Of a stretch of DNA of 64,000 bases, positions 25,690 through 38,777 are shown in pieces. Source of the stretch: Erythrophleum ivorense. Its lineage: Eukaryota; Streptophyta; Magnoliopsida; Fabales; Fabaceae. The notes beneath the pieces are model-generated. The model saw nothing but the letters and a program-made list of their open reading frames with translations, searched no databases and was not told the DNA's origin. Position numbers and translations under genes: made by a program. The stretch lies in NCBI GenBank assembly GCA_026724425.1, contig JAIUCV010000116.1:930001-994000 (forward strand), read 5' to 3'. How positions within the stretch are numbered: the first letter of the stretch is position 1; the number at the start of each line of letters is the position of its first letter.

Positions 25690-26085
25690 GAAATATTACT
25701 TTTCTTTTTAATTTAATTATCAAAAATTGAAATCTTTTAATTTAGTTCTTGAAATATAATTCTCCTTCCAATTTAGTTCCCAACCATTTTTCTCCAATCA
25801 AAATAAACATCCCAAAAAGCATTTGTGACTTCTGAGATACTGAAACCTAACATTAATACAAAAAATAACGTCGTTTCAGAAGTTAAAGGATACAAAGATA
25901 AATCTATATTATTGATGAATAATCATTTAAAATCTCATTTCTACCTAATAAAAGGACTATTTTGACTTGAAGAAAACTTTTAAGAGATTAAATTAAAATA
26001 TTTTATCTTTTGAAGATCAAATTAAGAGACAAATAATCTTTTAAGAATTAAATTGAGAAATTATATTTTTAAAAAATAAAAAATA
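25690..26085. repeat. AT-rich foldback element
   Basis: The left arm ('ttagttcttgaaatataattctc') is matched by the inverted right arm ('gagaaattatatttttaaaaa') and the inner parts also pair in places. No coding capacity; ends approximate. Confidence 0.4.
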
Positions 26086-26822
26086 ATAATTTTTCAATAA
26101 CTAAATCCCTAATTTACTTTTTTCTAAATAAAAGTTCGTCAAAACTTGAACAATCGATTTTTATATAAATAGGGAATCACTTGACCTTATCTCTGGTGTA
26201 TACTTTGATCTCTAAAGTCTATGAAGCGCTCCAAAACTGTTCGAATCATAATAATTGAACATATATTTTTTTACACTTAAATATCTTTCCAACTCATTGA
26301 CAAGAGTTGACAACGGACTGTGGGTCACTTTTCTGGTTCAATACCAAAGCTCTCCCACGAAAGTATGAAATATAAAATCCGGCGACCATAACATCTTGAG
26401 GACGGATATTTCATAAACAATAATCATATTCAATCCTAAAATTTTATCTCTGATACAACAGCCAAATATTTCTCAAGTTTGAATCTTGCATGCATTTAGG
26501 TAAGCCAAGAACAAATTTTTCTTTTTCCTGGCATTAATTGGGACAGCCCTTCTGTTTTACATCTAAACCATATATCATAGATTTTCTTACAAATGCCTAT
26601 CCCAATTCGTCCTCTAAAACTAATCTTTCTTTAAGTATAAATTATTACATTACATATTTTACAATCAAATCTTCTTTTTCTTCTAAGTACAAGGTCCTGA
26701 CATTGAGATTGCAGTGCCAACATTGACCTTTAGCTTGCAGCTATTAGGTGCAAATTGGGTTTCCCTCCACGGTGATAAATAGCAGCAATGAGAGGCATGC
26801 AAAGTTTTAACACTATCAACTC

Positions 26823-29800
26823 CTATACACAGCCTTGATCAGTCATAGCTTGAGCAATGGTCAGAAAAGCAGAGATGACAGCTCCGTGTACTAAAGCCCT
26901 GACCAAGCAAGCATGTAAGTAGGGCTGCATGTATAAAGGATTTGGATCTTTTCAATTTTTTAAAAGTTAACAATATCAATTTCGAGAAAGACAGACAGAT
27001 TGTGAGTGAGACCCACACACATTGTGGGCCCACCACTGAAATAGGTCCCACACACAATGTGCCTTCCTCTCCAAAATTTATATTGTCAATTTCCTTGGAA
27101 GTTGAGAGGATCCAAATTCCATGTATAAAAGAGATAAGCCATCCTCAAAATTGAGAAATTTTTAAGTAAACTTGGATTGCAAAATAGTTGTAGATCAAAT
27201 TAATCATAAAAGACATGAGCTTGTGAGACACATTTTTCAGTGTAATGCACCTTTGACATGCTTATATGATTAGTTTGGTCTACAAATTTTTGTATGCCAG
27301 ATCCACACAAGAATTTCTCGCCAAGATCAAGTAATTTTCAAAACATTTATGAAATGCAAAATTCACAGCATAGTTGAATAGAACTGAAAAAAGCTAGAAA
27401 GAATATCAAGGACAGGCTTTCAGAAATTGGAAGCATAAGAGAAAAAGATTACCAAAACCAAAATACATGACTGAAATCAAGAAATTTTGCTTATTTTCTT
27501 GTCTTCCCGTATATACTTTGATTAGTCAATTTATACTAATCACAAAAATAAGATGGAGCAAAAATAGGGCAGGTCAGAAAAGTGAAGAAGGGATGAGAGA
27601 GTGTTTTCCACTTGATAAGCCATCAGGCAGGATATGGAAGCAGGGTTTCTTAATTGCATGGGGAAGGAAATGAAGATTCTGCTTAGTTGCCATTCCTATG
27701 TCTGCGTATCCAATTCATTTCTTTTGAATAAAGGTTATACAAGGATGGTTACATATAGAGATTTGATTTTTTTAGATATCACACAAAGGCCATCTAAAAA
27801 GAATCAAGGTGTTTGTGGCTAAAATGAAGGACCCTTACTCTATCACTTACCTTCTGAATAAAATCTATATAAATTAAAAAGCTTTATCATATATTTAAAC
27901 AAGGACAAATTTTACAATCCTGTAAGCAACTGCCACTATAATACTCATTGCTATTTTTAGTACTAATTATCATCATCACATCATTATTATTCTCGTACGT
28001 TAGTATATTCCACACTAAGAAATTTTGAACAGCTCCTCATAGAGGGAGTTATAAATTTGCTACGTGGGACGAAAGCAAATTGAAAGGATTAGAGGCTAGA
28101 GCTAATCAATTAGGTAGCTTACTAGTAGAGTACTGGTTCTGAAAATTTAGCAAACAGAAGTAGATAGTAACTTAAGTGAGAGTGGTAAAGCACTTACTCG
28201 GGACTTTCTTTTTGATAACCAAAATCAGTAGCTGCTTTGATAGCTCTCTGATAAGTCTGTTTCATTGCTTCCTGCCCCCACAAAACCAAAAAAAAAAAGA
28301 GCACCTTTGACTACAGAAAAAAAATATCAAACAGGATGCAGCAGCTACTTCCCCAAGGGGGAAAAGAAAAAAAAGAAAAATAAAGCAGTAATAATTTACA
28401 ATTTCCACATAGGGAAATTTCATCTAACAACTATGTCCCATAACACTACACACATAAACAAGTTGTCATACTCATAAATTGGCTTGCTAAGTTTACTGAG
28501 TCTATGTTTTCATTTAAGGAAAATGTGTCAAATTGTTTGTAGACTCAAAATTAGAACAAATTCATGTAGACTTGTAATTGACTGTTATAGAGTCAGTTGA
28601 CTTAATAAGTTTGAAGATATCGTTTTAGTCCAAAAATTGTGTTAACCCAACTAAAAAAAAAAAATTTCCAAAGGCCCATACAAGAAGCCTAGTCCAAAAT
28701 AAGCCTTCTCAAAAGTGTCAAATGCTATGTTTAGGTGAAGATGATATTGATGATAATGATGGTGGTGGTGAGATAGGTGATGATGATGATGATGATGGTG
28801 ATGGTGATGGTGAAGATAATGGAGATGATGATAATCTAACTTTTGAAGATCTTTCTTGAATTTTTATTTGTATTTTTGAGATTTAGTTATGTCGAGTGAC
28901 TATTTATGTATGAACTTTATTAGAATTTCTATATCAAATACTATAGACTATGGATAAATTTATTTTGAATTAGTATAATTTGAATTGCATTTGAATAAAT
29001 TTCTTGCTTTACAGTGTATTCTAACTATTATGTATAATGTAATTATATATTTTAATAACTATTTATTAATAGATGTAAATTACGTAATGTAACTATATAT
29101 TTCACGAGTTTACAAGTCTATATTACGGATCCCTCCCCCTTAATGCATTTGTCTAAACTTGCAAGTTTGACGACCTTGAGAGAACGAGAGATTCTTGCAC
29201 AAGCATATTGCATAATTCACGTCGACAGTAAGAACAGACAGTTAATTTGAAAATACTGCATGAGGGCACCCAAAACTTCCTAAATTCTTTTCTTAATCTA
29301 CAAAACTTTCCTAAATCTTCTATACCTCTTACCACTCTCCTTCATGCTGTAGCTTACAAGGCTTGAAGCTTGTGATAAATAAAGGACTAAACTTATATGC
29401 AATTACTTATATTCTTAGTTTCCTTAATTAAAATATGACAAGTGTATGGTTATCTAATAATAACATGATAAGTGTATGATTTAATTAAGAAATATATAGT
29501 TGTCTGTAAAAATTATACACCTATCATATTATTATTGGATAATCATATACTTATTATGTTTTAATTGGAAAACTAGACAATAAAGATATAAATAACTGCA
29601 TATAAGTATTTTCCTAAATAAAATCCAACTGAAGGAAAAAGAAAATAAAAATAACTGAGTCAAATAAGAAAGCTCAATCATTGTCTCCGGAATTTAGGCA
29701 ATTAGCACTCCCCCTAATGACGTCCTTGGCAAACAAATTGCTCACAAAAATCTTCCACCTACTTCCCATGGACAGCCCCTTGATGTTCTCCCAACTGCTT

Positions 29801-32800
29801 TTCTATTTCACATTATCTAACACAATCACACAAATTCTATAAGTTTTCGACCTGAGTAGCCCCCACAACCTTCTCCCAGCTCGTCTCCACCACTTGGATT
29901 GAACATGAAGATGCAAGACAACACACAATTCCCTTACTAGTGCCAAAATCTTCAATAATATACACACCTATTCGCTCTTTATTACTTCCTAGGTTGCACC
30001 AAGTGTTTTGATTGCAACTTCTTTCACAGATTGAAATCCCATAAAATATTTGTAACATTTTAAATATATTATCAGACAAAAGCAGAACCGAAATAGTTAG
30101 ATTATAATTTTTTGTAATTTTTATTTATATATTTGTAGAAGCTACGGTCAGGATTCAAGGTGGACAATAATTGTGCTTTGATACCATGTTGAGAAAGTAG
30201 AAAAAAGCAAAAGTTAAGGCGAAATAGAAGGGACTAAACAGAACATGTTTTGAAAGACTCGGAGACTGTATGTACAGAAAAATGATCCAGCAACTTGCAC
30301 TTATAAAATGACCACACAAAGAGACTCACCCTTCACTTTGAGTGCATTACAAGTAACTCTTTGTGTATCCTACAAGACTTTCTTAAATCCTTAATAACTC
30401 TAAAACCTTGGCACAAATGAAAAATACTGCATTTGTGGAAAATGTGCAACTAACAAAATGGAATGTTGAGTGCTATTCAGTCGTACAGAAAATTGATTTA
30501 TAAGAGGAAGATCATGTGCCCCTTGATAACAACAAACCTAGCAACCATTTACAGTTCCGAAAGAACAAAAATTATGATTAATAAGAACAACAGATTTTAA
30601 TGTACCTGCAATTTAGATTCAAAATCCTCTGGTGACCAGTGCATCAAATTGCACTCATGATTTAATTCAAGCTCTCCAGCCACAACCTGCAAGCAAGGAG
30701 AAAACATGATTAGATAGAGGTCCCTCCAATGCTTTGATAACATGCTTTTGTAAAATCAGCCATAAGCTGGACAGAACAAAAGTTAAAATAAGCTAATTAA
30801 TCTGACATAAGCTTGAGATCATAGTTTTCAATTTGTAATTTTTCGTTAGGCACAGCTTGACACGAGCTTCTAATAGTACTATTAGGTTGCTTTAATAATC
30901 ACATTAGTCACACTCCACTAAAAGATCATACAACACAAAAATCAATGAACTGCTATACGGCGTTAAACTCAAAAGGGATTACACTTTCTAGTCAATTAAA
31001 TTATCAAAAAATGAAAGCTTCGTGTATAATTGTTTGTGCTAACAGTATGCTAATATTTTACATCTGCCGAAGGTTCGATACATCAGTAAAGTACTTTTCT
31101 TGAGTTTATGCTATGGCTGACATTGGGGGGAAATTGAAGCAAATGAGAAAGATGTAAAAATCTTCAGACAAGCAACCCCATTTCTTAAGAAACTATTTCA
31201 TCTCCTTTCCCAAGCCTCCTGCATCTCCAAGCCAAGTGAAGCCTAAATATGACATCAATGTATAAAATAGAACAAGCATTGCATTTATTTTATCACATGC
31301 ATTATAATTTGCCGTCCATCATTGCACAATGTGAAAATAAGGCGGGTCGTTGTACACCACATTCACCATTATCATCATCATTGTTATCATTGTTGTTTTG
31401 ATTAACATGGGTTTCTATGTGTATTGTAAGATGTACAAGCTAAACATCGCACCCCTCCAGCACCGGCAGCCATTGCAGGAGCCATGAGAACATTAGCTTT
31501 CCTCAGAACATCAACTGCCTCAGGTGTACAGGGCATGTTTGAACCTAAGACACAAACAATTCAGAGTAGTTTCCGTTAGTGAAAAAAAGAAGATAGAAGG
31601 GGAAAAGAAAGCCAAATCCACATTGCATCTTATAAGAAAAACTACCTTCTACTAGTATACGACAACCTGAATTAACCAAATTAATGGCATCAGATTGATC
31701 AATTTCATTCTGGGAAGCACAAGCGAATGCAATATCACACCTTTCATTCCAGGGTTTTGCTTCATCATAATATTTGGATCGAGCATAGGTCTTTGAATAG
31801 TCTCTGCATATGCAAAATTTATATACAAGTGCCACAATTATGTATACTTTCCAGTGCAAAATACATGACAATAACTGAGAGTGAGACAAACCTCAGACTT
31901 CTCTGTTGAGCTTTGATATCTCTCAAGAACGATACTTTCATGTAATCAAATCCATCCTCATCAACCAAATATCCTCTTGAATCTGAGAAAATATTTGGTT
32001 AAAAAAATTGCGTATGCCTTCATAAGAACAGGGTACATAAAAGGAACTCAAAATCCTGACAGCTCTGACTAGAATTTTAAATCTGATTATTAGTAGTTTT
32101 GAATGATTATGCGTAAAAAAGAAACTAAACTTGAAAACTGGCATGTGATGAAAAGCAGATTTCCATTCTTATTGGGGAGATAAATAAATGCACACAGCAT
32201 CATAACAAATGCAGTACGCACTACATATCACAGAATAAAAATTACCTGATACTGTGATGGGAAGAGCGCCATAAGCAACTAACTTCTCTAAAACATGCAA
32301 TGCAATCTTTCCAGAACCACTTACGACACATCTACCCCAAAAAAAAGAAAAAAAATCAAGATTCTATTATCACGAATGTGTTAAACCAATTTAAGAAGCA
32401 AGATACTTGGTGTAATCTGGTGGTGAGAAGTGTGAATAGTTAGCAAGAGGTCTTCGGATCAGATCCTTGCTCCGACATGTACCCAAATTGGAAATGAAAA
32501 AAAAAAAAAGAAAGCAGCAAATTTCACACTAGACAACTGATTTTTCTTTTTCTTTTTTTCCAAAAAGCAACTAAATAAATTGATACAATAAATTTAACAT
32601 CTTTAAAGGAATTTTAAACACAAGAAAAACTTTCTAGTAAAAAGGAAAAGGTTTGAAAATATCATAAGAATACATAAATAGCAAGAAATGAGGTTAAAAA
32701 AGGTAGCACCTACAATAAATAAGTGAGTAGCAACAATCTTTATCAAATGGCCTAAACTAAGAGAGGAACCTTAATCCTTTGAGTTCTTTATTCATGTCAG

Positions 32801-35800
32801 CAAGTATAAGCTGAGCAAAGAAAACCTGCAGATAGATGAAAAACTTGTCATATTTAACAAATTAATTTAGGTATGCAAAGAAACATTTTGATGATATTCT
32901 TAGTGAGAATGATGAATGAGCATGCTATATAAATATATAGTCATTGTCCTGAAAAAAGTGAAAAGGTAAGTGATAGGAAGCCTGTGCTTAAGGTGTATGT
33001 GGGGAGAGGTAAGGCTGGCAGAAGGGGAAAAAAAGGGAGTAGGTGAAATAATGTTTGGTATGGAAATATTCATAGCTGGAGAGGAAAGCACCCGGTGAAG
33101 GAAGTTGGCTAGCATGTTGCAAAATGAGAGAATAAAAGGAGAATAAGGCAGGGAGAGACAGTAAGGAAAGTTTAGGGGAGATGGTTTGGGAGATATCTAG
33201 CAGTCTTGAATTGTATAGAGCCTATCTGTTTTCTGGTCTCTTTCTTGCTGCTGTAGATTTCTTTTCCTCTTGGGTTAGAGCTTGTAAACTGGTTCAGAAG
33301 CAAATCAGAGAGGCAATTCAGCCCTATACTCTATTTTCCAGCTGTGTTTTTGTTATTTACTGCATCAGCATCCTAGAGTTTGGGTCTCTATCAGTAGGTT
33401 GGCAGAAATGAGATATTAGGCAATACTGCTCCAAGCCCTAGGGATTGCCATTTTTTTCTTTTTAAGAGAAGACATGCACAGAGGAATATGACAGGAAAAT
33501 TGATATCTTGTTGAGAAATTAAGAAGAAAAAAAGCTAAAAGATCTATTGCAGATTACACCATTCATATTTTCACGTCCCATCATACATCCACATATAGAA
33601 TGTAAAAGAATTGAAGTTAAAATTACCAGGCCATAGCCAGTAGCTTCAGTTCGAAGACTGGAGCCAGACCAAAATATCCTTGGCCCTGTAAAACTTCCCT
33701 GCATAAGTAAGGCATACATTTAAAAAATACAGAAATATTACTTAGCTTTCCTTTCTTCCATATTGCTGAAATAACAGTTATCCCACAATTTGATGTGCAT
33801 GACCTGATTAGATGTGTTTACAGCACTATACATGATACATTGTGCGCCAAGTATGTGCACTAAATTGTGCACATTAAAGCAATCAGCCAAATGAATGAAG
33901 GTAAAAAGCAAAGGGATATAAATATAAAGTAGAGCAAATCTATGTTAATCAGCTTCAAAAGAGAAACTAAATTTACACAATATAACAATAAGATAATGCA
34001 ACTCCAGATTCAGATAAAACAGGATTTTCAAGGATAGTTTATGCCATTGCCTCTCTGTTGGGACAAAGTTTTTGTTTATGGCTTATTTATGGTGTATAGT
34101 GTCAAGGAATGGACATTTCAGAGGGATTTCTCTTTCAGCCTTGCAGAGGGATTACCATGTATTGTATTCTAGACTGTTCATTTTGTGTTGCAACAGCTCC
34201 AAATCAGCTGCATGCTTACTTTTAGATTACCCTATAGCTAGCTATATTTTGAATTGGCTTTATCAAGTTTTTGGAGAATATATTAGTTTCCAATGTTGTT
34301 GATTAAATTTAAAGCTTTTTGGTAGGAGTTGTGTAAGTTTACTAACTATATAATTGTTTTGTTTTTGTATATATGGTCGCAACATGTGTATCCCCAAGTA
34401 TACATTTCTTTCTTTGTTCCTGCTTCAGGATAGGGTTGTTTACTCAGATTCTCTGCAGTGTTCAAACTGGGTACCTGAAATGATATGATTGCAAGATATG
34501 CAGAGATATTTGTGGCCTTTATTGTATTGATATTTTCCTTTTGTGCTCTGTTTTATGGTAGTCTTTTTTTTGGGGGGGGGGGGGTTAAACTCTGCCATTG
34601 TACTATTTCTTTCCCTGCAGCAATAGAACTTTCTTACCTTAAGGGAGAAAGAAAAAAAGAAAAAGAAAAACCTACCCAATTTGGTATTACATCAAGTGCA
34701 TAAGTTAAGTCATCTTTAGATCTGAGGGATAGAAACGGGGAAAAAGTCTAAACTAGATTGCAAAATATGTTATAATTGTGTCAAAAAATTAGGAACTGGG
34801 AATGTTTGGATTACCTGAAAATGACCAGCTAGTCGTCTATACTGTCCAAAGAGATATCCCATTTCTCGAGTACCAACACCCATTTCCTCTGATGGAAGGT
34901 CCTATTATACATTCACTACAAGAATAAAAGATGTCGAACAGAATTTGAATATGCAGAAAAAGAATCTACTTCCAGTTACCTTGTCAGGACCGAAGTAACG
35001 ATACATCTCATTCATATAGCTTTGGCAAAAGCGCATAATCTGTCAACTTATCAAAGTAACATTTAGAAATTATACAACTACTCGAGTAGAGATTAAATGA
35101 AACAATTTGGAGATTCACCTCATTATCACTTTTTCCTTTTGGATCAAAATCACTTCCACCAGCTGCCCCTCCTAATTTGTAAGGTGATAAGGCATTCTTT
35201 AAAGTCTGTTGAGGAAAAAGTATGATGTATAATCTGGATAGTGAATATTGAGAATCATATTTTTACAATATGATACAGAGATATATTAAAAGTCCTTTCT
35301 TTGCTCCTCAAGTTTTACAAACCTTACAAAAGGGCTTCTTACATAATTGGAATTAGGGGCATCTCACATATTTTTATCTCACCCCTTCCATCCCCAGTGA
35401 AGATACACGTAGAAAAACATAAGCACATAGAGTACTTCTTTTTTCTTCCCCCACATGATACAAAAAGAAATTTTATAGATGAAAGAAGTAAAAGTACAAA
35501 ACCAAAAAACATATAAGCTCCAAAGGAAATGCAAAAGGGGACAAAAGAACACAACAGAAAGTATCAATACAATAACACCCCAGCAATGTTGAAAGTACAT
35601 GTGAAAAAACAAGCACATGATTCTTACATAGTATTTTAGGTACCTAGGGATCATAGATGTCCATTCTAAGACATCTGTATCCTGAATGCTCCCCAAGAGA
35701 ATATTTAAAAGAACTCAAACTCTACCCCCTCTTCCTCCCTCTTATTGTATACTCTCACTATTTTTCCCTTTATTACCTTTTGGCACCAAGTCTCCTAACA

Positions 35801-37732
35801 ATTCTCTCTCTGCTCTTGCCTATCTATTATCCCTTTTTTTTTTCTTTAAGTTTTTGGTTCGTAAACATCTTTGTTCTAAACATAGATAACATGTGTAACT
35901 GCACAAGTATGGTTGCACATTTAACCTCACGTGTGTTTATGTGGTTGACAAATATACCACAGGATTCCAATTAGCCATTTTTCCATGCACATCAAGTGTT
36001 CAGATAGGAAATGGACAAAATGGTAATAAAATTAACATTGGCTGAGTTCTGAAAAAGTTAAGTCATAAACTCTAGGATAAAATGCCTTACATTAAATACC
36101 AAATATATTCATAATACCTGTTCAAAACCAAGGAACTTAGCAATACTTAAATTCATTGATGGATGAAAACGAATGCCACCCCTGCATGGACCCAGTGACT
36201 GGTTATATTGTACCCGAAAACCCCGATTAACATGTGTCTCACCCCTATCATCCACCCATGGAACTCGGAAAACAATCATGCGTTCAGGTTCCAACAAGCG
36301 CTCCATGATGTTGACATAACTGAAACATTTATATGAATCGGATCCAGCCAATATCAAAGCATTAGCTTTCTTTATGTTGAAAATAAATAAATAATTATAA
36401 CTTCGTTTGCAAGAAACTTACTGCGAATTTTTGGCTATCACTCTTTCAAGAGCATGAACTGCTTCCTGGACTGACTGAATGAATTCAGCCTCATGAGGAT
36501 CCCTTTTTAGTGCAGCTTCAACAATTGATCCAGCTGTTTTTGACATAAGAGCTTCAATTATAGAATTGTTAGACCATGCACAAAAGGATGTAGATGTAAG
36601 CATTTTTTATAAAACCAATAAGGATTTATAATGATTTCCACACAATTAATTAACAAAAATAAAAACATCTGAAAAAATGGTTTTGTAAATCATATTCATG
36701 AAATTTATCAAACAAAACAAGAGGAATGAGCTAACATTCTCCAATTATTGATCATCTAAAACCTGAGATTTTAGGATGCAAAATTAAGAAAATTTACTTT
36801 GACATTAAATTGGACAAAAAATTAGGATCCTCTCAAATAACTAAAATAACGGAATTCCAAGAAAAAGTAATATAGCCGCACAATTGCATTCAGATTCGAG
36901 ATTTATCTAAAAGCATGATGTTTGTACTTCAGATAACTTTAAAGGATAAGTAAAATGTAGCAGAAAAGCATTTTCCCATAATCTTTGTAATTGATAAATT
37001 GCATCTTTAGCACAATCCAATGTTTTAGGAAGAGCGCGATACAATATATTCCCTGACTCATATCAGCAATTCATTCAAATATTAGAAACACACTACAAGG
37101 TCATCAACTTAAAGAAAATGAACATATTACTTGCACATGCCAGTGATTAGAGCATGCTGAGATGGCCAACCTTTTACATAAATGGGCTTGTCAACAATAA
37201 TTTTATCTTTGGAGGCCATTTGGAGACGAAGAGCCTCTTTGTGAAGCAAACTATTATTGTGTTCTTCTAGGGCACTCATCTGCATATTCCTACTGCCCTC
37301 ATTCCCATAAGGATTTCTTCTATGCTTCCTGCCATACTCCCTGCAGACAGAGCAGAAAATCCTTGCTGTCCCATCTTTTACATCAACATAGGCCCACTTG
37401 TAGGTGTCTGCCCACTCCTCCCTCCATCTTTTCACAACCTTCTTCTTCCTTTTCACTGGTTGTGTCTTTGACATATCCTGATCATCATTAGGAAGCTGAG
37501 AACCCATCCCCATTTGCTTGCTCTCGCCGTGCTCTTCAGCAGAAGATTCTCTTGGTGGAGCACCAATTAAAGTTGCATTACCAAATGAAGGATCATCATC
37601 CCCAGGTCCAATTTCTAAATCAATCTCTTCGCCAATCTCCCTCACAACCAAGTGATGCCTCTGAGCTTGCTGAATCAAATTCATATCATCCATTGCAGAA
37701 TTCATCCCTACTCCAGTGGCTGGTAGCAACAT
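26823..37732 (-). CDS. Zinc-finger plus glutamate-dehydrogenase-like protein (637 aa), probable pseudoenzyme
   Basis: Fifteen coding exons, all GT-AG: 37171-37732, 36422-36551, 36118-36319, 35119-35205, 34980-35039, 34815-34901, 33627-33698, 32770-32825, 32246-32331, 31892-31982, 31646-31803, 31453-31544, 30606-30686, 28198-28271, 26823-26898; total 1914 bases, one frame. Residues 1-187: a basic cluster KRKKK (94-98) and a CCHH zinc-finger-like region (C127, C130, H158, H164) between W-rich and LLHKEA blocks. Residues 188-637: the hexameric, bacterial-type GDH fold, with NLSIAKFLGFEQ, GGSDFDPKGKS, RTEATGYGL and the dinucleotide motif GSGKIA (424-429). Compared with Clostridium symbiosum GDH, catalytic K125 is A313, D165 is E353, K89 is R277 and S380 is G565; only K113 is kept (K301). 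So glutamate dehydrogenase activity is unlikely. Same plan and length as the protein I recall as Arabidopsis At1g51720. Function unknown. Confidence 0.92.
28725..28855 (+). pseudogene. Possible hAT transposase C-terminal relic in GDH-like intron 13
   Basis: One plus-strand frame reads an acidic Asp/Gly-rich tail (encoded by GAT/GGT repeats) ending NLTFEDLS and a stop. Such an acidic tail before the stop is common at the C terminus of plant hAT transposases. Nothing upstream of it reads as transposase, and the GAT repeats alone could be a simple repeat. Low confidence. Confidence 0.3.
28760..28835. repeat. Imperfect GAT/GGT trinucleotide repeat
   Basis: A run of GAT and GGT triplets, including six perfect GAT units, inside intron 13 of the GDH-like gene. 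Confidence 0.85.
29395..29625. repeat. Foldback family B copy inside a GDH-like intron
   Basis: The left arm 'ttaattaaaatatgacaagt' is answered by the right arm 'tacttattatgttttaattg', inverted; inner parts also pair ('tgataagtgtatga' and 'tacacctatcatatt'). Lies in intron 13 (28272-30605). Confidence 0.55.
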
Positions 37733-38777
37733 TCAGCATGACAACTCTCTCCAAGACTTTAAATCCAATACTCTCTGTGAAGACAATAAACCAAGTGGGT
37801 AATTTATTTGGTAGATAATGGTAAAAGGAGAAAAAACAAAAATTATGTGACATAAAGTCGCTTATTCAGCTTCCGAACATTGTTTGCTTTAATTGAGTTG
37901 GATTAACTATAGAGTTACAATACAATAATGAAAACCACCAAGTGCCTGTCTGATTCTCAACTCCCCATGTTAGTTGAAAATGCAGACCACTAAGATCATT
38001 TAGGCAGCCGACATGAGGCAAGAAAATAATAATTATATCATAATGTAGCACGTAAGTGAACAAAAACCTCATTTAAGTCACTCCAGGTATCCTTTGACGA
38101 CAATTTTGAACTTCCTAGGCAAGTCCCTAGTTCTTCAAAAACCGTAAGGAAAAAAAAAATCCCACTCGAATTTTAAATCGGGTCCTCAGTCAACATAGCA
38201 ATTACACAATATTCCCCAAAACTTTCTCCCAAGTCCGGATATAGTGAATACCCTTTTCCTTCGACAATCAGTAACGCACAAAGCCGCAGTTGAATACACA
38301 GAATCAGAACCCAAAAACTTAATAAGTAATTTAAAGAAATTTCTCTGCCAACGACCCACAAGTTAGAATTGAATACGAAGAAATACCCAGAACTTAAATT
38401 TCATCAGCAAGCTTAAGTACCTTTGAAATTTGAATGGAAGTGGTGGACTAGAATAGCCCAAGTCACAGTTTCAGACTCCCTCGTCGCGTAGTCTTTCCTC
38501 CTTCGAATTTGGACTCGTTGATTTTATCAAGTCTGCAGACTGGACGACGAAATTTCCAGTGAGATCTTGAACCTCAAGTTGAGTGAAGGGTCTTTGATCA
38601 GAAGATACTTGACTGAGATTGTACAAATGTATGACAGGGGAGTAAACTTTGTTTGAGCGTGATTGCTGTTGCTGAGTGGAAGTGACTGATTGATTATTCT
38701 GGGATTGTTTTTCGTGTTCAAAAGTGGGGGAGATGAGAGAGAGAGAGAAACAGAGAGACAGATGAACGAAACACTCC
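37733..38777 (-). promoter_or_regulatory. Leader, leader intron and promoter of the GDH-like gene
   Basis: An acceptor-like TTGTCTTCACAG ends near 37777, 45 bases upstream of the ATG, and a donor-like AAAG|GTACTT lies near 38421, so a leader intron of about 645 bases is likely. The first exon would lie around 38422-38700, which is less AT-rich than its surroundings. Just beyond, at 38778, a SINE begins. Confidence 0.5.

Larger units (their letters stand above)
20641..26400. other. AT-rich intergenic DNA between the PWWP and GDH-like genes
   Basis: No intact gene. Contents: A-rich foldback 20965-21530, degenerate tandem repeat 22430-22690, AT microsatellites near 23232-23255 and 24131-24155, foldback family B copy 24590-24840, a promoter-like island 25150-25390 and another foldback 25690-26085. 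Confidence 0.6.

Noticed and set aside
30175..30187. Primer-binding-site-like sequence for initiator tRNA-Met (minus strand tggtatcaaagc)
   Set aside because: One mismatch to the usual site, no LTR pair and no polyprotein nearby; kept only as a possible trace of a Copia element.
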